Source of the DNA: an uncultured Lachnospiraceae bacterium
GTDB taxonomy: Bacteria; Bacillota; Clostridia; Lachnospirales; Lachnospiraceae
Assembly (NCBI GenBank): GCA_937920345.1
Contig: CALGVA010000010.1
Span: 1-12,748, forward strand
DNA length: 12,748 bases
Direction: 5' to 3'
Shown here: in pieces, positions 5,699-12,458 of the stretch
Layout: each line of letters starts with the position of its first letter
How positions within the stretch are numbered: the first letter of the stretch is position 1
Made by a program: the position numbers and the translations under genes
The notes under the pieces: model-generated
Database searches by the model: none
What the model was told of the DNA's origin: nothing
The model's input: the letters and a program-made list of their open reading frames with translations, nothing else

Positions 5699-8092
5699 TT
5701 ACCTCACCCTTTCATAGATCCGCTGCCGACCATACAACGGCAGATACTTTCGGTTCTTACTTCTTTCCCACCCACTGATCTTCTCCATGATCGCGGATAG
5801 CACATAGCTGTCCTTCGGCATCATTTCCTCCAGTTTCCTGCCGAAACACTCGCACCATATCTCCTGATTGCAGATTTCATTCCTGAGCATGGTGCCCTTC
5901 TCGTCTTCAAAGTCACTGCCGCGCACAAACCCCCGCCGCCGTTCCACACTCCACGAATACCATCCTTCCGGTACCGGCATGTCCAGATACTCCTTGACCA
6001 TGCCCTCACGCGGGTCACTCTCCATGGCTGCAAGCTGCCTTGACAGCGCCATCTCCTCCACATCTTCTTTCAGCGTCATGCCCTCTCCTGCTTCACAGTA
6101 TAGCTTCACTTCCGCCCAGATCTGGTCCACAACGTCCTGTGTCATGTTCCACGGATGATGCCGCGCCCCTCTTCTGACAGGCACGTCCCAGAAGCGCCGG
6201 TTGCCGGTGATATCCCGCAGGTACCCGTCCTCTCCAGCATTGGTCGACCCGATGAAGATACACTGTCTGTAATGCCTTCCTGCCCGCCTCCCGTATGCCG
6301 CGCGGAAATCATCATACTGTCTTGATATAAATGCTTTCAGCGTCTCTATATCTGTTTTCCGCATACCCGAGAGCTCCGGGATCTCCATGATCCAGCACCC
6401 TTGCAGCTTCTCCGCTGCCGTTTTATCCTTCGTATCCGCAAGGCTCAGGCTGTCAGAAAACCACCTGCCACCCAGCTTCGCGATCAGCGTGCTCTTGCCA
6501 ATCCCTGTATCCCCGTTCAGCACCAGCACGGTATCATGCTTGCAGCCCGGCGTGAGAATACGGTATACCGCGCCGCACAGGGTCTTGCGCGTGACTGCAC
6601 GTGTATATTTATTGTCCTCGGCACCCAGCCAGTCCACCAGCAGTGTATCTACCCGCTCCACGCCGTCCCACTGCGGCAGGGAATCCAGATATTCCCGCAC
6701 CGGGTGCCGGTGCCTGTCCTCTGCCAGTATCGTGACTGCGTCCATAACTTTCTGCCTGGCGAATTTACCCCTACGTTCAAGGTATCTCTGCACCTGCGCG
6801 TCGTCCGCGTCTTTCCATTCCCCTGTCCTGTCCGTCCATGGCAGAGGTTCGTCGAACTCTATGGCGCCGCTCATGTCATTCTTGTACACACTTCGGAACG
6901 CCTCATCATTCTTAAGCAGGATAACGATATTCGAAATCGTGTTGAGCAGACCGCCGTTCTCCCCGAACTGCAGTTTCTCCAGTTCATCCGCAAAGTCTTC
7001 TTTTGCACTCTCCAGATTGTCTTCCGTAAGCTGCTCCTTCGTCCTGCCATCCTCCACCGCCATATTCAGCATTGCCTTATAGCTTGGCAGTTTCGTTACT
7101 GCGGTGTCCCCGGACAACTCCGCGTCCAACTCACCGAACAGGTGTATCCTCACCAGATCAAAGGCATTACACAGTTTTCCGCCCGCGGGGTCTGTTCCAT
7201 GGTTGGAGTAAGCAAACTGTCCGTCCTCATAGAGCACAAGCCCAGCCGCCGTGCTGCCACTGGTATAGGTATATCTGTCCGGCATGGCGCACGCTGTATA
7301 AATATGTGGCAGGAACGCCTCAATCGCCTCCGGCACGTTATATGCCCTGCAGAATGCGCCGATCACGCCTTTCTTCTGTGCTGGGTCACCTTGCTTCTCT
7401 GCCAGTTTCTTCCTGATCCCCGATGTCCTTGACGATTCCGGCCAGTAAGACGTATCCCGCCAGTCCGGATACCTCGCAAGCACCTCGTCCGCACACAAGA
7501 ACGGCGCGTCAATGTAGCTGAACAGATACTCACCGTCGCTGCTAGCGCTCGGGTAATACATCAGCCGGCTCGGCTGGTATGTGGTATCATCGAAATAATC
7601 AATCCCGATATCCTCGGCAACCTTACGCGCAACCGCCTCATACTCTTCTGCAGTCACCACACGGTCCAGCGGCACCAGCAGGCGGAAACGCGGCGTGCCA
7701 TGGGAATGCTTGTGCGTCGTATAACTGCACGCCGCATACCCTCCGATCAGTTCCAGACATTCAAAATAGTCCACCGGTGCAAAATCCAGATCCAGTGTCA
7801 GAAGTTGCCGCCCCGCCACCGTTGATGCACTTCTTCTGCCGCCTGTAAGCATACCACCCACATAACCGCCCACATCCTTGATCCTGTCCTGGTCAGCCTT
7901 GGACATCTTCCGGAATTCTACATACGCCTCCGGTGTCCGTACGGGATTTTCCAGCTTCTTAATGAAAACCGACCACAAGATATTTTTATTTTTCCACCTC
8001 TTTTCATACCTGCTCCTGCCGGTACTGATCATGATCTGCCCGTCGTAATGCAGGTAAACCTTCCTGTCCTCAATCTTTGTTACGGGTTCCAA
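5699..8092 (-). CDS. Primase-helicase: prim-pol-like N-terminus fused to VapE-family ATPase
   Basis: At 797 aa this is the replicative primase-helicase candidate. The N-terminal part (about 85-200) looks like an archaeo-eukaryotic primase: LLTLDLDF holds the metal-binding pair Asp101 and Asp103, HSHGTPRFRLLVPL holds the His of motif II (His131), and PSRLMYYPS follows. The C-terminal part (about 465-700) is the virulence-associated E ATPase: Walker A GDTGIGKST at 527-535, Walker B WIMEIPEL at 567-574, STNAGEDGYLRD at 616-627, and the GNRRFW arginine-finger region at 630-635. It would make primers and unwind DNA at the fork. The start is a TTG at 8092, behind AAGGGGGTGG; the first internal Met is at residue 21. 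It begins 12 bases after the polymerase stop. The name 'virulence-associated' is historical and says nothing about function here. Confidence 0.95.
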   Translation of the reverse strand: MEPVTKIEDRKVYLHYDGQIMISTGRSRYEKRWKNKNILWSVFIKKLENPVRTPEAYVEFRKMSKADQDRIKDVGGYVGGMLTGGRRSASTVAGRQLLTLDLDFAPVDYFECLELIGGYAACSYTTHKHSHGTPRFRLLVPLDRVVTAEEYEAVARKVAEDIGIDYFDDTTYQPSRLMYYPSASSDGEYLFSYIDAPFLCADEVLARYPDWRDTSYWPESSRTSGIRKKLAEKQGDPAQKKGVIGAFCRAYNVPEAIEAFLPHIYTACAMPDRYTYTSGSTAAGLVLYEDGQFAYSNHGTDPAGGKLCNAFDLVRIHLFGELDAELSGDTAVTKLPSYKAMLNMAVEDGRTKEQLTEDNLESAKEDFADELEKLQFGENGGLLNTISNIVILLKNDEAFRSVYKNDMSGAIEFDEPLPWTDRTGEWKDADDAQVQRYLERRGKFARQKVMDAVTILAEDRHRHPVREYLDSLPQWDGVERVDTLLVDWLGAEDNKYTRAVTRKTLCGAVYRILTPGCKHDTVLVLNGDTGIGKSTLIAKLGGRWFSDSLSLADTKDKTAAEKLQGCWIMEIPELSGMRKTDIETLKAFISRQYDDFRAAYGRRAGRHYRQCIFIGSTNAGEDGYLRDITGNRRFWDVPVRRGARHHPWNMTQDVVDQIWAEVKLYCEAGEGMTLKEDVEEMALSRQLAAMESDPREGMVKEYLDMPVPEGWYSWSVERRRGFVRGSDFEDEKGTMLRNEICNQEIWCECFGRKLEEMMPKDSYVLSAIMEKISGWERSKNRKYLPLYGRQRIYERVR

Positions 8093-8104
8093 CTGACCAC
8101 CCCC

Positions 8105-10096
8105 TTAATCCTTTTTATAAAATTTGGTATGATATCCGTCACCCCTTAGTGGCAGTCCCGCCGCCCACGCCGGAGGCTTGGACATGATATCCGATATCAC
8201 ATGATCTGCTTCGGTAATCTCTTTATCCGGCACGTCTACGACAATTTCATCATGGATATGCATTACAATATCGTAACCTGCCTTCTCCACTGTCAGCATG
8301 ACTTCCGCCAGACAGTCCCTTGCGATCGCCTGCACTACGTTCTCGACCAGCTTGCCGCCGTATGTCTCTGTCCGGTCCCAGCGCTTTGTGTCCTGATTAA
8401 CACCCATGTATGTAATATGTTCCCTACCATCAGGCATTTCTTCTACTTTGGCTTGCCAGTAAGAAAGCTTGCGCCCCGACGGAAGTTGAATAAACATAGC
8501 ACCGTTCTGATAGCTGAACACTACGTCATGTTTTGTTTTGATGGTGCGATTCTGTATAATGCATGTCCTTGCCGCATTCTCATACAGGTTCCACAGTCTG
8601 CAGATATTCGGGCTTGCATTGCGCCAGTGACGAATAATATCCGGAATCTCACTCTCCTGTATCGCTCCCGTGGTGTCCATACGCCTGATTGCCCCGACGC
8701 CGCCCTGATACCCCAGCGCCAGTTCTGCCACCTTGCCCCGCTGGCGAAGGTGGGCGTTGACACCGTGTTTCTCTACTGGCACATGGAACATCTGGGAAGC
8801 TGACGCACAGTAGATATCACCGCCCTGTTCAAATACTTCCAGTCTCCATTTCTCATCTGCCAGCCACGCGATCACCCTTGCTTCGATTGCCGAAAAGTCT
8901 GACACCAGAAAAGTACATCCCGGTGACGCAATGAAAGCCGTCCTGATCAACTGCGAAAATGCAAAAGGCAACTCACCAAACAGAATCTCCATTGTTTCAA
9001 ACTCACCATCAGCCGCCAGTTCCCTACAAAAATCAATGTCCGGAAACTTATTCTGCGGAAGGTTCTGCACCTGCACAATCCTGCCTGCCCATCTCCCCGA
9101 TCTGTTTGCCCCGTAAAACTGCAAAATCCCTCTCAGTCGCCCGTCATCATTTACCGCTTCTGTCATGGCAGCATATTTTGTCGTGGAAGTCTTCCCGAGG
9201 TTCCTTCGAATCTCTAATACCCTGCGGACCTTATCCGGTATATACTGCAGAGCAAGCGCCGCTTCCACCGTCTCTTTTGTAACGGAACTCATGGGAATCC
9301 CCATATCGTTCAGCCAGCCTTTAAGCTGTTGGAGGCTGTTCGGGTTATCCAGGTCTGTCAGTTTTTTTGCCTCCTGCAACAGCTTCTCACGGTTGACCTG
9401 GTCATAGTCCAGTATTTTTCCGATCATGTCGGTATCAAGCAGTACCCCTCTGTCATTCATCCTCTGGTCAAAATTCCATAATTCCCGCTCAAAGGATGTT
9501 ATGGTGTCAAAATGCACCAGCTTTAAAAGTATGGCTTCCTCCGCGACCACATCCTGCCTGTTGTATTCGATAAATAATGCCCATTTATCCGGTGCATGGC
9601 ACGGAAGGTTCCTTGTCCTGCCACCGTTGCTTTTGGTAGGCTTGCACGGTTTACAGAAATAAGCGATCAAAACTTTACCTGTTGCGGATTTCTGTTTATC
9701 TTGCGGCAGTCCGATCGCAGTGCCTACTTCTGCAAGACTTCTCGGCAGCCCCAGCGTGGCGGCTTTGATCATGGTACATTGCCACTGCTCCGGCTGCATG
9801 TAGCCGAAATACTTTCCAAGGCAGGTACGTTCAAAATTAGCATTATATGCTGTCTTCGTAATCTCCGGATCTGACAGGCTTTCCATAAATTCCGGATAAC
9901 ACAGTTCTATATATTCCACTGCATCCTCTTTCGTGCTGCAGCCGGACAGGTCGATCACCGTCACTCCGTCATCTGTTTCCAGCTTGTATCCGATCAACAG
10001 AATGCAGAAAGCGGGGCTTTCCACATATGTGTAGACCCCCGCTTTTGCAATGTCCCTGTCGGAGTATGTTTCAATATCTACATTCATCCTCATCAT
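8105..10096 (-). CDS. Family A DNA polymerase, phage type, with 3'-5' exonuclease
   Basis: This 663-aa enzyme copies phage DNA. The N-terminal exonuclease motifs are DIE (Asp7, Glu9), NANFE (85-89, with Glu where Asp is usual in motif II) and YNRQD (Tyr178, Asp182). Polymerase motif A is VSDFSAIEARVIAWLADE (398-415, catalytic Asp400). Motif B is RQRGKVAELALGYQGG (451-466), giving Arg451, Lys455, Leu459 and Tyr463; Leu stands where E. coli Pol I has Phe762. Motif C is HIHDEI (613-618). There is no 5'-3' exonuclease domain, as expected for phage enzymes. The ATG at 10096 overlaps the DUF2815 stop as ATGA; ATGs at 10093 and 10087 are alternatives. Together with VapE it forms a self-sufficient replisome core. 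Confidence 0.97.
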   Translation of the reverse strand: MMRMNVDIETYSDRDIAKAGVYTYVESPAFCILLIGYKLETDDGVTVIDLSGCSTKEDAVEYIELCYPEFMESLSDPEITKTAYNANFERTCLGKYFGYMQPEQWQCTMIKAATLGLPRSLAEVGTAIGLPQDKQKSATGKVLIAYFCKPCKPTKSNGGRTRNLPCHAPDKWALFIEYNRQDVVAEEAILLKLVHFDTITSFERELWNFDQRMNDRGVLLDTDMIGKILDYDQVNREKLLQEAKKLTDLDNPNSLQQLKGWLNDMGIPMSSVTKETVEAALALQYIPDKVRRVLEIRRNLGKTSTTKYAAMTEAVNDDGRLRGILQFYGANRSGRWAGRIVQVQNLPQNKFPDIDFCRELAADGEFETMEILFGELPFAFSQLIRTAFIASPGCTFLVSDFSAIEARVIAWLADEKWRLEVFEQGGDIYCASASQMFHVPVEKHGVNAHLRQRGKVAELALGYQGGVGAIRRMDTTGAIQESEIPDIIRHWRNASPNICRLWNLYENAARTCIIQNRTIKTKHDVVFSYQNGAMFIQLPSGRKLSYWQAKVEEMPDGREHITYMGVNQDTKRWDRTETYGGKLVENVVQAIARDCLAEVMLTVEKAGYDIVMHIHDEIVVDVPDKEITEADHVISDIMSKPPAWAAGLPLRGDGYHTKFYKKD
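10008..10045. repeat. Nested inverted repeat inside the polymerase gene
   Basis: AAAGCGGGG (10008-10016) and CCCCGCTTT (10037-10045) are exact inverse copies 20 bases apart, and the spacer holds the 10-bp palindrome CACATATGTG (10022-10031). The transcript could fold into a two-tier hairpin about 50 bases into the gene. The encoded KAGVYTYVESPAF is a conserved stretch of this polymerase group, so coding constraint alone may explain it. Confidence 0.55.
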
Positions 10097-10665
10097 GCCA
10101 ACAGGTCCTCATCATTTTCCATGTCCGGGAAATCATCATCAAAATCCTCTTCCGCAGAAGCCTTTGCGCCGCCTAGATGGTCATCATCGCCCAACTTCTG
10201 AATATTGTTAAGACCTACTGCAACACCCTTATTGCCGTTGCTGTTGAACGGGAAGAAATTAATGGAAGCACGCCCCCAGCAGCCGCTGTATACCTCACCC
10301 GGGTCAAGGATCTCGTTCTTGTACTGGTCGATGATCCCCGGCTTCTCATTGCTGTTGGCATTGAGGAAATACATACCCTCATACTCTTCTGCTTCCTCTG
10401 CCCGTTCATCATCACCGTCCCGCAGTGGCAGTTTAAGATTTGCGGGTTTCTTGCCATTCCACTTCTCACTGATAACCTGTTTGATGGCTGCTTCCATGGC
10501 CGCCCTGATCTTCTTTACCGTCTCCTTGTCCCGCTTCGGAATCAACAGACAGATGGAATACTTTTCATCCTGCCCCGGCTGGAATGCCCTTGACCTGAAA
10601 ATATTGACATAAGAGAATCTTACTTTTCCTGTAATTACCTTCGTAGGGTTTGCTGCATTGCTCAT
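10093..10665 (-). CDS. DUF2815 protein, putative ssDNA-binding protein
   Basis: This 190-aa protein matches DUF2815, a phage family thought to have a gp2.5-like OB fold and to bind single-stranded DNA. The N-terminal part has GKVRFSYVNIFRSRAF (13-28) and EKYSICLLIPKRD (34-46). A conserved GEVYSGCWGRASINFFPF block is at 122-139. The last 19 residues (about 172-190) are strongly acidic and end in hydrophobic residues, like the tails by which SSB and T7 gp2.5 recruit partners. The ATG follows AAGGAG at about ten bases and lies 18 bases after the nuclease stop. It sits directly before the polymerase, as expected for the replication SSB; no other SSB is present in the window. The ssDNA-binding role comes from family knowledge and the tail, not from a visible catalytic motif. 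Confidence 0.92.
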   Translation of the reverse strand: MSNAANPTKVITGKVRFSYVNIFRSRAFQPGQDEKYSICLLIPKRDKETVKKIRAAMEAAIKQVISEKWNGKKPANLKLPLRDGDDERAEEAEEYEGMYFLNANSNEKPGIIDQYKNEILDPGEVYSGCWGRASINFFPFNSNGNKGVAVGLNNIQKLGDDDHLGGAKASAEEDFDDDFPDMENDEDLLA

Positions 10666-10683
10666 AATTTCTAATCTCCTTTT

Positions 10684-11844
10684 CTATTCGAAATCTTCCT
10701 TTGCCGACTCCGCCGACTTAAGTTCCGGCCGCTTGTCCGATTCTTCCACAAGTGTGGGCGCTCCTGCCGGTTTCACTACCAGATCACCCAGAAGTTCCCC
10801 AAAATTCTTCTTGCCTACTACCTTTTCCATGGCGGTGATACCGAGGAGTTTCCGCTCATACAGGACAGTTTCCTCATACCCCGCTTCCGTAAGCGCTTTT
10901 GCCACGGCCAGTTCGTCTTTGTATCTCCGGTTGCTCCTGCCTTCTACCAGCTTCCAGCCAGCCCATTTCTTACCATTCTCAATAGCTTCCGTCTGCGCAT
11001 ATAGTCTGATATCCCCCGCCCACTCAGCGACCTCGGCTGCCTGTTTCAGTATGGTGCCGATCTCTTCATCAGAGAGGAGCCGCGGGTCCTGGAACTCATA
11101 CTTCGCAAGTGCAATGTTCTCCTCTGCCCGCGCTCTGCAGTTTGCCTTGACTTTACAGAACCGGCACCATTCCCCCGCATAGCACGCTGCCTCTTCTTCC
11201 ATGGCCGCCTCCGCTTTGGGTTTCACTACGTTTTCTCCCCATTCTTCCAGATCTTCCGCATACATTTCATAACTGGACACGTTATCAAGTCTCGGCTGAA
11301 CAATAGTCATCTTCACGGTGTCTATGGAATACAACAGATCGTATGCTGTCAGTGCACCCAGACCGTACAGCATGAGTTGCGGATTGCTGTCCGCTGACAC
11401 GCTTACACCCTTGCCATACTTGAGGTCTATGATATGTACAAAACCGTCACATACAATTACCACATCTCCCGTTCCGAATCCGTCCGGCACATATTCCGAG
11501 AAATCAAGTCTCTGCTCCGTCAAAAGCTGCGCGTCGGGCGTCCGGGCTTTTGCTTCGTTCATAAGCTCCCAGATCGTATTGACGTAGCCTTCTATGTATT
11601 CCTGCATCTCCTGATTGTAGAATTCATTCTTCTTGATCTCAGTAAGAGCCTTATTGAATTCCTTTTTTGTCATACGCCCGAGATTATAATTAATCATGTT
11701 CTCCGCCAGCAGATGTGCCAGTGTGCCCTCCTGCGCATAGCTGCTCGTCTTGTCCGGGACAGCGGCATTGAGCGCCACTGAGCCTGGGCAGTTCATCCAT
11801 CTGTGTGCACTGGACGCTCCCAGCATTGCATGTACTTCCGGCAT
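10684..11844 (-). CDS. DUF2800 protein, Cas4/AddB-like PD-(D/E)XK nuclease
   Basis: This 386-aa protein matches DUF2800 and the Cas4/RecB nuclease superfamily. It opens with SSAHRWMNCPGS, giving the first cluster cysteine (Cys19). Catalytic residues follow: His44 in EGTLAHLLAE, Asp127 in GTGDVVIV, Asp140 and Lys142 in IIDLKYGKG, and Gln156 in NPQLMLYG. Three more cysteines, at 227, 230 and 236 (EWCRFCKVKANC), complete a likely 4Fe-4S site. All elements look intact. It probably resects or trims DNA ends for recombination or replication, working with the DUF2815 protein next to it. I chose the ATG at 11844, one base after the upstream stop and behind GGTGAG; a GTG at 11853 would add three residues. 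Family members typically begin near this Met. Confidence 0.92.
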   Translation of the reverse strand: MPEVHAMLGASSAHRWMNCPGSVALNAAVPDKTSSYAQEGTLAHLLAENMINYNLGRMTKKEFNKALTEIKKNEFYNQEMQEYIEGYVNTIWELMNEAKARTPDAQLLTEQRLDFSEYVPDGFGTGDVVIVCDGFVHIIDLKYGKGVSVSADSNPQLMLYGLGALTAYDLLYSIDTVKMTIVQPRLDNVSSYEMYAEDLEEWGENVVKPKAEAAMEEEAACYAGEWCRFCKVKANCRARAEENIALAKYEFQDPRLLSDEEIGTILKQAAEVAEWAGDIRLYAQTEAIENGKKWAGWKLVEGRSNRRYKDELAVAKALTEAGYEETVLYERKLLGITAMEKVVGKKNFGELLGDLVVKPAGAPTLVEESDKRPELKSAESAKEDFE

Positions 11845-11845
11845 A

Positions 11846-12184
11846 TTACTCACCCACTTTCTTCATGAAGGCTGCGTAATGCTCTTCCGTTAGAGATGAA
11901 ATGTTCTTGGCATTCCACTTTTTCAGAATGTCAAGAAGCGCATCCTTGCCATGGCTCTTGATGTATTCACCCGCTGCTTTGCGAACCTCTTCAATGGTAA
12001 TTGCCTTCTCCTGTAGAGGTTCGTCCACTTCGTCTTCTTTCACCGGTGTTTTGGGCTCCTCGGCTTTCTTTACCGGTTTCTTTTTGACCGGCTCCTCTGT
12101 ACCCCTTGCTTCCACTTTTGTTGTTACAGCATTGCAAAATTGCTGCATTTCCTCATAACTGTTAAACGTCAGATTGATTGTCAT
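11846..12184 (-). CDS. Phage protein with Lys/Glu/Pro linker and helical C-terminal domain, function unknown
   Basis: This is a 112-aa protein of a type often found directly before the DUF2800 gene in clostridial phages, where it sometimes carries an unreliable 'rRNA biogenesis' label. It has a short N-terminal part, MTINLTFNSYEEMQQF, which looks like a small strand-helix unit. A charged linker rich in Lys, Glu and Pro follows (about 27-58). The helical C-terminal domain (about 61-112) contains VRKAAGEYIKSHGKDALLDI and KNISSLTEEHYAAFMKKV. The ATG at 12184 is set by AGGAG seven bases upstream; a further in-frame start at 12208 lacks one. It overlaps the 33-aa zinc gene by 23 bases. Context suggests an accessory role in recombination or replication; no catalytic motif is visible. 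Confidence 0.82.
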   Translation of the reverse strand: MTINLTFNSYEEMQQFCNAVTTKVEARGTEEPVKKKPVKKAEEPKTPVKEDEVDEPLQEKAITIEEVRKAAGEYIKSHGKDALLDILKKWNAKNISSLTEEHYAAFMKKVGE

Positions 12185-12263
12185 TTTCTTTCTCCTCTCT
12201 ACAATCACATGTTTCTTCCGGATCTAAATTCGCCCCACAATAGGGGCATGTATGGTAGTACAT
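12162..12263 (-). CDS. 33-aa zinc-ribbon phage protein
   Basis: This very short gene encodes MYYHTCPYCGANLDPEE followed by TCDCREEKEN and a short tail. CPYCG at 6-10 and CDC at 19-21 make a compact zinc site. It starts four bases... after the stop of the 63-aa gene, behind GGAGG with eight bases of spacing, and its 3' end overlaps the next gene by 23 bases. Proteins with this CPYCGANLDP...CDC pattern recur in clostridial phage operons, which is why I call it real despite its size. The acidic, charged tail after the ribbon is typical. It may bind a protein or nucleic acid partner; nothing more can be said from sequence. Confidence 0.72.
   Translation of the reverse strand: MYYHTCPYCGANLDPEETCDCREEKENDNQSDV
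12192..12196 (-). promoter_or_regulatory. Ribosome binding site deciding the 12184 start
   Basis: AGGAG within AGAGAGGAGAAAG on the minus strand ends seven bases before the ATG at 12184. It decides against the longer form starting at 12208, and lies inside the 33-aa zinc-ribbon gene. Confidence 0.75.
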
Positions 12264-12266
12264 GGC

Positions 12267-12458
12267 TTATTCCTCCACACACACAGAATCATTAAATATG
12301 CCCCTGATCGTCGCAAGCTGATTCTCCATATACGCATACCGGGCTTCCAGTTCCCTGCATAAAACAGCTGCCGGCAGCTGTGCGGCTATGATCCTCTGAT
12401 CTTCTGCATCTGCGTTTCCAATACGCCGCACCAGTTCTTCCTTATATAAATTAAGCAT
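12267..12458 (-). CDS. 63-aa helical protein, function unknown
   Basis: I do not recognise this protein. It begins MLNLYKEELVRRIGNADAED, is predicted to be mostly helical, and ends NDSVCVEE. The middle (LPAAVLCRELEARYAYMENQL, split by one Cys) could form a short coiled coil. There is no metal site, signal peptide or membrane segment. The ATG overlaps the stop of the upstream gene by eight bases (ATGCTTAA) and follows GAGGAGG at nine bases. The 33-aa zinc gene starts three bases after its stop. Good ribosome site and operon fit make it a credible gene. It contains an 18-bp DNA palindrome in the LPAAV codons. Confidence 0.75.
   Translation of the reverse strand: MLNLYKEELVRRIGNADAEDQRIIAAQLPAAVLCRELEARYAYMENQLATIRGIFNDSVCVEE
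12364..12381. repeat. 18-bp perfect palindrome in the 63-aa gene
   Basis: ACAGCTGCCGGCAGCTGT equals its own reverse complement. It lies in the codons for Q-L-P-A-A-V. It is unrelated in sequence to the TTGCGACGTCGCAA pair. It could be a binding site or chance. Confidence 0.7.

Noticed and set aside
6387..7432. Long plus-strand open frames (231 and 343 codons) opposite the VapE gene
   Set aside because: They lie antisense to a gene with clear prim-pol and ATPase motifs, have no ribosome site or recognisable domain, and read as Ser/Arg/Pro-rich shadow protein.
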